Below, piece after piece: positions 54,852-62,204 of a DNA stretch of 64,000 nt (position 1 is its first letter; each line of letters begins with the position of its first letter). The notes under the pieces are model-generated. The model saw nothing but the letters and a program-made list of their open reading frames with translations. It did not search any database and was not told the origin of the DNA. The position numbers and the translations under genes were made by a program. The stretch is from Gemmatimonas aurantiaca (GTDB taxonomy: Bacteria > Gemmatimonadota > Gemmatimonadetes > Gemmatimonadales > Gemmatimonadaceae), in assembly GCF_037190085.1 (NCBI RefSeq), contig NZ_JBBCJO010000010.1:62001-126000 (forward strand), written 5' to 3'.

Positions 54852-54947
54852 GGCTAACGTTGCTTGCTGCTGACGGGCGAGCTATTGTTGGCGCGCACTG
54901 TGTGCGCGCTCTATTTGATTCGCCCGCAGCAGAAGCTGGCGTTAGAG
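54852..54947 (+). other. attC site 1
   Basis: The site begins GGCTAAC and ends GTTAGAG. The inner arms GCTGCTGACGGGCGA and TCGCCCGCAGCAG pair with one extra base, as in attC sites. The cut point is G54941/T54942. GGCTAAC matches the complement of the previous junction (GTTAGCC at 54236). Confidence 0.85.
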
Positions 54948-54975
54948 CGCCAACAACCCCCAACAGAAACCATGA

Positions 54976-55476
54976 ATGCTGATCAAGACGTTCGGAGAGT
55001 TCTGGAATACGGCGGCCGTTGATTGGGATAGCGGCAAGCTCAAGGGATCTGGTAAGATCGATGATCGCAGCGTGACCATCGACTTCTGGAGCGCGAAGGG
55101 CGTCTACGTCCTCTATCACGACTTTCGCGCCGTGTACGTCGGGAAGTCCGAGTCCGCCATGGGCGACCGGTTGAAGGCACACCTTACCGACCGATTCGCT
55201 GGAAGATGGGACATGTTTTCTTGGTACTCTGTCTGCAAGGCGAATAAGACGTCTGGGGGTGTGAATGATCCGACGGTTCGTAAAATTGACCTCAATGACG
55301 CGGTCAAGACATTCGAGGCACTGCTCATTGCGACGATGACTCCACCGTTGAATCGGCGATTTGAAGCGCTGCCAGAAGCGACCCAGTTCGAGCAGGAGAG
55401 CGCCGTGCCTCATCGATCATGGAGGCAATACTTCGAAGATATCCTCGCCAAGCTTCCTGTGGTGGCCAAACCTTGA
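54976..55476 (+). CDS. cassette gene 2: GIY-YIG nuclease-like protein
   Basis: A 166-residue protein. GIY-YIG features are GVYVLY (42-47), VYVGKS (53-58), Arg65 in MGDRLKAHL, and a metal-type Glu114 in KTFEALLIATMTPPLN with Asn126. These match the catalytic set of GIY-YIG endonucleases. There is no extra DNA-binding domain, so this is a compact single-domain enzyme. The ATG at 54976 is 34 bp after the cassette junction; an ATG four bases earlier, in another frame, meets a stop after 16 codons. A role in restriction of foreign DNA is plausible but unproven. Confidence 0.75.
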   Translation: MLIKTFGEFWNTAAVDWDSGKLKGSGKIDDRSVTIDFWSAKGVYVLYHDFRAVYVGKSESAMGDRLKAHLTDRFAGRWDMFSWYSVCKANKTSGGVNDPTVRKIDLNDAVKTFEALLIATMTPPLNRRFEALPEATQFEQESAVPHRSWRQYFEDILAKLPVVAKP

Positions 55477-55503
55477 GCCCGATTCCTGTCACGTAGCGCG
55501 CCG

Positions 55504-55610
55504 CTCTAACGATCGCTGCTGCGGACGGGGCGAGCAGATGATGGCGGCTGGCTCACTGCGTTCGCCTGCCGCATTGTTACGAGGCCCCGCCGCAGAGCAT
55601 GGCGTTATAC
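55504..55610 (+). other. attC site 2
   Basis: The site starts CTCTAAC, complementary to GTTAGAG at attC site 1, and ends GTTATAC, with the cut at G55604. Arms CGCTGCTGCGGACGGGGC and GCCCCGCCGCAGAG pair imperfectly with extrahelical bases. Confidence 0.85.
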
Positions 55611-55630
55611 GGACAACGGAAGCCATCTAC

Positions 55631-56401
55631 ATGAGAGAATGTCTCTTCTGTGAACGGAGTGCTGACTCCGTAGAGGATGTTTGGCCGAATTGGATCATGC
55701 GGCAGTACTCGGATCGAGGTGCAACGATGGTGCACGCCGAACGAGGCAGCGCGGCGCCGACGACGTGGCGTCTTCGCCGTCCTGAGCTTCGAATTCGTTG
55801 CGTGTGCCATGTCTGCAACAACGGCTGGATGAGCCGACTTGAAGGGGACACCATCCCGTACCTTCAACCTCTGCTCGACGGTAAGGCCCATTCAATCAGC
55901 CCCAATGCTCAGGCTAGCATTGCACTCTGGGCGGTGAAAACGGCGATGATTGTTGAAATGCTTGAAGGAGATGATCGCTGCGACTACAAAAAGACCGAAC
56001 GCCGTCAATTGAGTCTTCTCAGCGCAATTCCCGAACGAACTCGAGTCTGGGTCGCCCCCACAACGGATCCTTCAACGCTACTCGCCACTAAGACCCGTCA
56101 TGAGGCAGGAGGCCCGGCGCCAATATCGGCTGTGGTGACGACGATCAGCCTGGCACATGTTGCATTGCAAGTATTCTCGCTTCGCGACGCACCCCCTATC
56201 CCTTCTGATACCCAGGTCACAGTGTCAATTCGCCGCGGCCCTTGGGAAGATTTGACGGTGCAGGTATGGCCTCCTGAAGAGACCTCACTCGGCTGGCCGA
56301 CCAAGCTCGGTTTGAATGGTGAGGTTGGTCTCGACGAATTCGCTGGGCGCTTCAGCGTAGCGGCGCAGGATGTGGCCGATGTGCAGATTCAGGCCGTATA
56401 A
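55631..56401 (+). CDS. cassette gene 3: HNH-like zinc-site protein
   Basis: A 256-residue protein from the ATG at 55631. The N-terminal 70 residues have two cysteine pairs, CLFC (4-7) and CHVC (59-62), with SVEDVWPNWI between and NNGWMSRLEGDTI after. This layout resembles the small HNH-type family that opens 'CiFC....t.EHvwP.Wl' and continues 'C..CNngWm'. The His of classical HNH is not where expected (Asp16-Val17). The rest is a mixed alpha/beta domain without known motifs. The TAA stop lies inside the first box of the next attC. A nuclease role is suggested, not shown. Confidence 0.72.
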   Translation: MRECLFCERSADSVEDVWPNWIMRQYSDRGATMVHAERGSAAPTTWRLRRPELRIRCVCHVCNNGWMSRLEGDTIPYLQPLLDGKAHSISPNAQASIALWAVKTAMIVEMLEGDDRCDYKKTERRQLSLLSAIPERTRVWVAPTTDPSTLLATKTRHEAGGPAPISAVVTTISLAHVALQVFSLRDAPPIPSDTQVTVSIRRGPWEDLTVQVWPPEETSLGWPTKLGLNGEVGLDEFAGRFSVAAQDVADVQIQAV

Positions 56402-56506
56402 CAGACCGCTGCTGCCGACGGGGCAATTCGGAGGGCGGCGTGCGCGCTACGCGCGCTCACCGCATTCTGTGGTAGTTGCCCCGCGACAGAGCGCTGAGCG
56501 TTAGGT
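56396..56506 (+). other. attC site 3
   Basis: The site starts GTATAAC, complementary to GTTATAC of attC site 2, and ends GTTAGGT, with the cut at G56500. Arms GCTGCCGACGGGGCAA and TTGCCCCGCGACAG pair with a bulge. It includes the stop codon of gene 3. Confidence 0.87.
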
Positions 56507-56519
56507 ACCTTATCGACAT

Positions 56520-57371
56520 ATGGACAATCTCGACCTTGGCAACAGGCTTAACACGGTTATGCGCGCGAGCATAGCGGCGCTCTTTGAGCAGGGCGAACTC
56601 GCTGAACTGACGTACGGAGCGTTCAATATCGCCGCCTCAGCGGTACGAGAAGGCGATCAGTCGAGCCTGACCGTTAGCTTTCCAGTCGGGTATCGATCAG
56701 ATCGAACCACGATTCAAAGCCAACGGCAGTACACGAAGGACGAACTCATTCAGCGCTATGAGCTTCTCGCGATAAGGCAGCTTAGCATCAACGAGGTAAT
56801 TCAGTTCGTCACGATAATCGAGGCCATGCTCGGTGACGTACTCCGCGCGGTTGCAATGCGGTATCCGAATAAACTCGGCGGCAAGCGCACAGTGACGGTG
56901 CAGTCCGTACTGGAGGCCACGACCCTAGAGGAAGTTATGCTGCGTGCAACTGACTCTTTGATGAATGAGCTGTCGTACAAGTCCCCAACGGACTTTGCCG
57001 AGAGCTTTGCAGATATCATAGGTATAAACCTGCTTGAGTGTCCGAGCTATCATCGGTACGTGGAGATCAAGGCATCACGCGATATCTTCATCCACAATCG
57101 AGGTGTCGCAAATGCAGTGTATGTGCGAAAGGCGGGATCTCACGCACGTGCGCGGGAGGGCGGCGGCCTCCACGCCGACTCTCAGTATCTCCTTGAGTCG
57201 TACGAACACTGCCTACAGATTTGTGAGTGGCTTCAGCAGCAGCTTCACGGCAAATGGCATAGCTCTGACTACGAGCAGTACCAGAGATCTCAGTTTCTCT
57301 TGCCACTGTCGGAGGGAGAAGATAAGGATGCTTCTTCGCTCGATGCGGTAGTGCCCTCAGGCGGTACCTAA
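56520..57371 (+). CDS. cassette gene 4: HEPN-like protein, candidate RNase
   Basis: A 283-residue helical protein. It contains ASRDIFIHNRGVANAVYV, where Arg187 and His192 form the Rx4H motif typical of HEPN ribonucleases; the following N-R-G and Tyr also fit. Upstream helices (EVIQFVTIIEAMLGDVLRA) resemble the HEPN bundle seen in RiboL-PSP/MAE_28990-type proteins. HEPN RNases act in abortive infection and toxin-antitoxin systems. No antitoxin gene shares the cassette. The ATG at 56520 is 19 bp after the junction, and the TAA stop lies in the next attC. Confidence 0.72.
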   Translation: MDNLDLGNRLNTVMRASIAALFEQGELAELTYGAFNIAASAVREGDQSSLTVSFPVGYRSDRTTIQSQRQYTKDELIQRYELLAIRQLSINEVIQFVTIIEAMLGDVLRAVAMRYPNKLGGKRTVTVQSVLEATTLEEVMLRATDSLMNELSYKSPTDFAESFADIIGINLLECPSYHRYVEIKASRDIFIHNRGVANAVYVRKAGSHARAREGGGLHADSQYLLESYEHCLQICEWLQQQLHGKWHSSDYEQYQRSQFLLPLSEGEDKDASSLDAVVPSGGT

Positions 57372-57457
57372 CGATGCTTGCTGCAGGCGGGCGCATTCAG
57401 AGGCACGCTGCGCGCGCATTTCATTTGAGCGCCCGCAGCAGAAGCTGGGCGTTCGGC
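57366..57457 (+). other. attC site 4
   Basis: The site starts ACCTAAC (extended GGTACCTAAC), complementary over ten bases to GTTAGGTACC of attC site 3. It ends GTTCGGC with the cut at G57451. Arms TGCTGCAGGCGGGCGC and GCGCCCGCAGCAG pair with one extra base. Confidence 0.88.
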
Positions 57458-57539
57458 TGCCCTGTTGGAGAATGGCAGGGCACGCAAGACCATCCTATGT
57501 TGGCTTGAACATGCTTCGGCATAACTCCGGGGACGGCCA

Positions 57540-59783
57540 GTGATTCAGAGCATCTCCATTCTCAACGTCGCTACGTTTCCACCGAAAACTGCCACAACTC
57601 TGGATGACCTCCGGCAGTTCAACTACATCTTTGGAACGAACGGCACAGGGAAGACAACCATTAGTCGCATCGTCGCGGATGCGGCTTTCAGTACAGCTTG
57701 TCAATGCACATGGCAGAACAGTCAGGTTCTCGAAACCTTCGTCCTGAATCGTGACTTTGTAGATAAGAATTTCGACCAGATGCGCGGCGTGTTCACCTTG
57801 GGCGAGAAGGAGAAAGACACCGAAGACAAGATCAATACGGCCAAGGCGAACAAAGACAAAGAACAGGAGAAGCTTGACAATTTCACTCGCACTCTTGGCG
57901 GCGAGGACGGTTCAGGCGGAAAGAAGGGGGAGCTGGCGCAGCTCGAAAGCAATACCCGCGACAAGTTCTGGGTGCCAGTCGAGAAGCTCAAGAAGGAGAA
58001 GAAGTTAGTTGGTGCCTTGACGGGGGTAATGAGCGACAAGGAAAAGTGCAAGCAGAAGGTGCTCAGCGAGGCAGAGCACAACAAAGCCGCGCTCAAGGAT
58101 CTTGCCGACCTCGAAAAGAAGGCGGAAACGATCTTTGGCGAGGCCCCAACGAAGCAATCCTTTTACCCGACGATCTTCGACTCCGCACTCCTCGGGGCCG
58201 AGTCGAATCCGATCCTCAAGAAGAAGATCATCGGCAAAGAGGATGTCGATATCGCCGCGATGATTAATGTACTGGGCAACAGTGACTGGGTGCGTCAGGG
58301 ACTGCCGTACTACGAGCAGAATGGTCAGATATGTCCATTCTGCCAGCAGTATACCACAGAACAGTTTGCACAAAGCCTGAAAGACTATTTTGACGAGGCG
58401 TTTGAGAACGATACGAAGGCGATCAACGACCTCCTTGCACAATATGCCCAGGATGCTGGTGCCATCCAGTCAATCGTGGTCGGACTCCTTGCTGCGCCAG
58501 GAAAGTTCTTGGACGTGGAGACGCTCAAGGCGCAAAAGGCGGCCTTGGATCAAACGATCGCCGCGAACAATCTGCGCTTGGACAACAAGAAGAAAGAACC
58601 GAGCCAGGTCGTTACCTTGGTCTCGCTCACCACGGTGATCTCGGATATCACGGCGATGATCGAAGCGGCCAATGCCGAGGTTGTCAAGCACAACAAGATG
58701 GTTGACAACCTTGCGGCGGAAAAGCAAATGCTAACTGCCGAAGTGTGGCGATATGTGATCACCGAACTCGAAGTGGACCTGAAGCAGTACCAAAAGAACA
58801 AGCAAGACCTCGAAAAAGCAATCGCTGGAATTGAGACAAGAATCCAGACTGCGGAGAAGCGGATCGCAGAAACGACCAAGGAAATCACCGACCTTGAGAA
58901 GTCGACCACTAGCATCCTGCCCACCATCAGTGCCATCAACAAGACCCTCGGACAATTTGGGTTTGATAGCTTTTCGCTTGCTGACGCCGGGGACGGAATG
59001 CACTACAAGCTCGTTCGAGCTGACGGTTCTGATGCAAAGAAGACGATCAGCGAAGGCGAAAAGACCTTCGTTGTGTTCCTCTACTTCTACCACCTTATAA
59101 AAGGCAGCTTCTCGCAGACGGGCGTCACCACTGACCGTGTCGTGGTGTTTGATGATCCGGTCTCAAGCGTTGACAGCGATGTGCTGTTCATCGTGAGCAG
59201 TCTCATTCGAGAGGTGTGCGACAGCAGCCGCAGTGTAACAGGACGCATCAAACAGGTCTTCGTTCTGACGCACAACGTCTACTTCCATAAGGAGGTGACT
59301 TACAACAACAAACGGCAGCCTGACAGTTGTCTCAATGAAGAATCTTTCTGGGTCGTGCGCAAAGGTGCCACGCACTCGCAGTGCGATAGACATCAACACA
59401 ACCCGATCAAGACGTCGTACGAATTGCTCTGGTCTGAGGTGAGGGAGGCGGAGAATGCGATGCAGAGTGGTGGAGGCGTCAGTCCGCGGATTGAGAACAC
59501 GCTACGACGCATACTGGAGCACTACTTCGCAATACTTGGTTCAATCGACTACAAGCAGCTGTGCGACAAGTTCGAGGGTGCTGATAGGGTGATGTGCAAC
59601 TCGCTATTCTCGTGGGTCAATGCTGGCTCGCATTCCGCGCTTGACGATGCGCATATCGCCCCAAGCGATGTGATGGCACGGAATGCGCTCAGGGTGTTCA
59701 AGGAGATTTTCGTGCAGAGCGGCCACGAGGGGCACTATCGAATGATGAACCCGCCGCCTGCCACCGCTGCAACAGTAGCATGA
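57540..59783 (+). CDS. cassette gene 5: RloC/PrrC-like AAA ATPase with zinc hook, candidate anticodon nuclease
   Basis: A 747-residue protein from the GTG at 57540. It is an SMC/Rad50-like ABC ATPase split by coiled coils: Walker A FGTNGTGKTT (31-40), long coiled coils (about 90-200 and 370-460), a zinc hook ICPFCQQ (Cys265, Cys268), signature ISEGEKTF (503-510), Walker B VVVFDDPVSSVD (534-545) and VLTHN (575-579). This matches the AAA_13 group that includes RloC and PrrC. After the ATPase come Arg656, Glu660 (RRILE) and His698 (NAGSH), spaced like the R-E-H triad of anticodon nucleases, although the Glu-His gap is 38 rather than about 32. It probably cleaves tRNA on phage infection; this is inference from architecture. 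Confidence 0.78.
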   Translation: MIQSISILNVATFPPKTATTLDDLRQFNYIFGTNGTGKTTISRIVADAAFSTACQCTWQNSQVLETFVLNRDFVDKNFDQMRGVFTLGEKEKDTEDKINTAKANKDKEQEKLDNFTRTLGGEDGSGGKKGELAQLESNTRDKFWVPVEKLKKEKKLVGALTGVMSDKEKCKQKVLSEAEHNKAALKDLADLEKKAETIFGEAPTKQSFYPTIFDSALLGAESNPILKKKIIGKEDVDIAAMINVLGNSDWVRQGLPYYEQNGQICPFCQQYTTEQFAQSLKDYFDEAFENDTKAINDLLAQYAQDAGAIQSIVVGLLAAPGKFLDVETLKAQKAALDQTIAANNLRLDNKKKEPSQVVTLVSLTTVISDITAMIEAANAEVVKHNKMVDNLAAEKQMLTAEVWRYVITELEVDLKQYQKNKQDLEKAIAGIETRIQTAEKRIAETTKEITDLEKSTTSILPTISAINKTLGQFGFDSFSLADAGDGMHYKLVRADGSDAKKTISEGEKTFVVFLYFYHLIKGSFSQTGVTTDRVVVFDDPVSSVDSDVLFIVSSLIREVCDSSRSVTGRIKQVFVLTHNVYFHKEVTYNNKRQPDSCLNEESFWVVRKGATHSQCDRHQHNPIKTSYELLWSEVREAENAMQSGGGVSPRIENTLRRILEHYFAILGSIDYKQLCDKFEGADRVMCNSLFSWVNAGSHSALDDAHIAPSDVMARNALRVFKEIFVQSGHEGHYRMMNPPPATAATVA

Positions 59784-59928
59784 GTCCGAAGGCTGCCGGG
59801 TCATTCATTTCTCGCGGCGCTCGGTGTCTCGCTAAAGACTGCAGGATGCTCTGCATTGGTCACAGTCGGGCCAGAGAGAATCGATAGCATGAGCGCGCTG
59901 CTGTTCAGCGGACCTACGGGCCAGGGCT

Positions 59929-59992
59929 GCCGAACAACCGGTTGCAGCGGACGGTCCGCTGCGCGGCCCGCCGCTGAAGCAGGGCGGTAGGT
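59929..59992 (+). other. attC site 5 (short, altered core)
   Basis: The site starts GCCGAAC, complementary to GTTCGGC of attC site 4, which closes cassette 5. Arms TTGCAGCGGACGG and CCGCCGCTGAAGC pair imperfectly. The right box reads GGTAGGT where GTTAGGT-like is expected, so the conserved GTT triplet is GGT. At 64 bp it is the shortest site in the array. IS481 begins 12 bp further on. Confidence 0.75.
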
Positions 59993-60003
59993 GGATCCCG
60001 AGG

Positions 60004-61309
60004 TACAGTCCGGGTACGTAGGTAACACTTCTGTCCGGCAACATGGGTGACACTGGGCGGGTCACTCTTTCATGATGTAGTTCCGTTCGTCGAGCGTCGC
60101 AATGAGCACGGTGTGAAGAAGAGGTGCCAGACGCCGTCGTCGACCTCGTCCATCCCGACCAGCTCCCCGGTCAGCGCATTCGCCAGGTAGAGCACGCGAT
60201 TCGCAAAGCGAAAGGTCCCGCCGGTCGTGATCTTCTTCACGGTGTAGTGTCCGGGGTACTCGGGCTGCGGCAGCTTCGGGGGATATGGGCGCGGCGACGC
60301 GGCGTACTGCGATGCGGGCGTTTCCATTCCAAGGGCTTCGTGCGGCCGCTCCTTGTTGTATTCCGCGCGGAACACGTTGAACGCCCGCTGCTGGGCCGCC
60401 ATCGTCGCGCGCGCGGGCCGAATCGCGCGCCGCTTCAGCGTCCGATGCATTCGCTCGTGCGCCCCGTTCTCGCTCGGCGTCGCCGGCGTGATGCGGTGGT
60501 GGTGGATGCCGAGCCGCATCCACCAGACGTTCAGGCGCGAGAGCCCGTGGATCCCCACGGTCGCAAAGGGCGGCCCGTTGTCGGTGCGGATTGCGTGCGG
60601 CAGGCCGTACTCGCGGAACGCCGCCTCGAACACCGGCCACGCCGTCACGGTCTTCGTCGAGTCGCGGCCACGACAGTCGAGCAGGCAGCGCGCGTGCAGG
60701 TCCGCAATCGTCAGCGGATAGCAGTAGATGCCGTCGCCCGTGCGGAACTCGCCCTTGAAGTCGGCGGTCCACACGTCGTTCGGCGCTTCGGTATGGATAG
60801 GCGGCGCGCCCGGATGCTCCGGACGCGGGCGCCGCCGCCGCGGCTGACGCGCAAGGCCTTCGCGCGAGAAGAGATCAGCCACCGTGCTCGCCGCTGGCCA
60901 GTCGTCGCGCTGCGGATGCCGATTCTTCAGGACCTTGAGGAGCTTCCGCGCGCCCCAGTCATCGGGCTTGACCCGAAACGCGCAGAGCAGCGCCGCCATC
61001 TCGTCCGTGATCTTGTGCGGACAGTGGTGCGGCGCGCGGCTGCGGTCCGCCACGCCGCGCCGGCCTTCCTCTTTCTCGCGCGCGAGCCACTTGTAACCGG
61101 TCTTCCGGCTGATCTGCCGGTGCGCGCACAGCTCCGTCATCGTCATACGGCCCAGCCGGACATCCTCGAGGAACTGAAGTCGTTGGTCCATAGGGTTCGT
61201 CTCCAACCAGGGCATCGGCCCGCCTCGCAGAAAGAGGGGGGTCGATGCAGTTTAGAAGAAGTGTTACCTATGTTGCCGGACGCTTCCGTTACCGATGTTC
61301 CCGACTACA
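60004..61309. mobile_element. IS481-family insertion sequence
   Basis: About 1.3 kb contain one transposase gene and imperfect terminal inverted repeats of about 50 bp. The left end starts TACAGTCCGGGTACG and the right end, on the opposite strand, TGTAGTCGGGAACAT. Each end contains a second, better conserved copy of the repeat (GTCCGGCAACAT then GGT and ACACT), so each end has two tandem binding repeats. No clear target duplication is seen next to the proposed ends. It lies at the head of cassette 6. Confidence 0.75.
60070..61215 (-). CDS. IS481-family transposase
   Basis: A 381-residue transposase with an N-terminal helix-turn-helix (MTMTELCAHRQISRKTGYKW) and an rve-type DDE core: Asp in DVWTADFKGEF, Asp in IRTDNGPPFA and Glu in ATPSENGAHERMH. 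All three catalytic residues are present, so it may be active. The start at 61215 (MPWLETNPMDQRLQF) is the usual one for this family. The C-terminal part (YTVKKITTGGTFRFANRVLY) is the typical IS481 tail. Confidence 0.92.
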   Translation of the reverse strand: MPWLETNPMDQRLQFLEDVRLGRMTMTELCAHRQISRKTGYKWLAREKEEGRRGVADRSRAPHHCPHKITDEMAALLCAFRVKPDDWGARKLLKVLKNRHPQRDDWPAASTVADLFSREGLARQPRRRRPRPEHPGAPPIHTEAPNDVWTADFKGEFRTGDGIYCYPLTIADLHARCLLDCRGRDSTKTVTAWPVFEAAFREYGLPHAIRTDNGPPFATVGIHGLSRLNVWWMRLGIHHHRITPATPSENGAHERMHRTLKRRAIRPARATMAAQQRAFNVFRAEYNKERPHEALGMETPASQYAASPRPYPPKLPQPEYPGHYTVKKITTGGTFRFANRVLYLANALTGELVGMDEVDDGVWHLFFTPCSLRRSTNGTTS

Positions 61310-61333
61310 CACAATCGATTGAGCGAGGGAAAA

Positions 61334-62050
61334 ATGCCTATCGATCTTTGCAGCGCAGAATCCATTCCGAAGCCGTTGACGGAGCGACTGAGGGCATTCG
61401 ATCAACGACTGCGCCGATCGGAGTTTCTCGATTCCCTTCTCGAAGAGGACTCCTTGGTTGAAATCGTCCGAGACCTTGACGAGGTATGTGAGGCAGAAAG
61501 GGTAATTGCCTATCACTTCACTCGCGCGGATCCTCGCTTGATCCACGAGCATGGTCTGCTGGCATGCTCAGGGGCAGAACGACGTGAGAGCTTCATCGCG
61601 ACGTACGGACATCTCTTCACAGAGCAGCAGCTTGCGCGAATTCGAGAGATCTGGCAATCGTATTTCAATGGTGCACAGAACCATGCGCGAGACGGACGCG
61701 TGTGGTTCAATCTGACTTTGCAAGCACTAAAAAATGGCGGAGCGGACCGACTCCTTAGTCACTTCGGTGGAGAGGTGGTGTATATGCCCCTTACGTCAGA
61801 GTATGGTGTCTCGAGAGTGCTCAATTCGCTCGGTGAGCCACTTGTCGTCAAGTGCGATCTCGATACGTCGCGCGCTCGTACCTTTACGGAATTCCCGTGG
61901 GGCAAGACTTGGCTGTCGGCCTATCACCGGACACTCAACACTAACGCGCATCCGATGGATTGGGACTGCTACCTTCCCGAAACACTAACGCCAAATCAAA
62001 TCCTGGAGATCGTACCGGCGCTCGAACTCGGCTGGCGTGGTGACATGTGA
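61334..62050 (+). CDS. cassette gene 6: uncharacterised protein with a possible ADP-ribosyltransferase-like start
   Basis: A 238-residue protein. The ATG at 61334 is preceded by GAGGGA at good spacing and is preferred over an ATG at 61295 inside the insertion-sequence end. Visible features are VIAYHFTRADPRLIHEHGLL, a Tyr-His-x-Thr block like that opening many ADP-ribosyltransferase-fold toxins, GRVWFNLTLQALKNGGADRL, and VVYMPLTSEYGVSRVLNSLG. A matching catalytic Glu cannot be assigned with confidence. The cassette has lost its original head to IS481, so its expression may now depend on the insertion sequence. Confidence 0.65.
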   Translation: MPIDLCSAESIPKPLTERLRAFDQRLRRSEFLDSLLEEDSLVEIVRDLDEVCEAERVIAYHFTRADPRLIHEHGLLACSGAERRESFIATYGHLFTEQQLARIREIWQSYFNGAQNHARDGRVWFNLTLQALKNGGADRLLSHFGGEVVYMPLTSEYGVSRVLNSLGEPLVVKCDLDTSRARTFTEFPWGKTWLSAYHRTLNTNAHPMDWDCYLPETLTPNQILEIVPALELGWRGDM

Positions 62051-62078
62051 CTTTGCCCGTCGAGTCCCACTCGCTGAT

Positions 62079-62185
62079 GTCTAACGTCGCGTTGGTGCCG
62101 GCAGCGGCTCAAAGAACTGCGGTCAATTGCTCGCTGCGTTCGCTGGCCGCATTCTTTGGTGAGCCGCCGCGACACAACGGTAGCT
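62079..62185 (+). other. attC site 6 (altered core)
   Basis: The site starts GTCTAAC. Arms GCCGGCAGCGGCTCA and TGAGCCGCCGCGAC pair with extra bases. The right box reads GGTAGCT, again GGT for GTT. The expected partner of its first box, GTTAGAC, is absent from the upstream junction, so the head of cassette 6 was lost. IS110 sequence starts directly after. Confidence 0.75.
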
Positions 62186-62204
62186 TTAGCAACTGTCTTG
62201 AAAG

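Noticed and set aside
54972..55022. ATG at 54972 as start of cassette gene 2
   Set aside because: That frame stops after 16 codons; the GIY-YIG motifs are in the frame of the ATG at 54976.
59993..61320. Target-site duplication around IS481
   Set aside because: Bases next to the proposed ends (CGAGG on the left, CACAA on the right) do not match at 4-6 bp.
60124..61461. 445-codon plus-strand open frame across the IS481 element
   Set aside because: It is antisense to a clear DDE transposase and runs into the flanking cassette; no motif.
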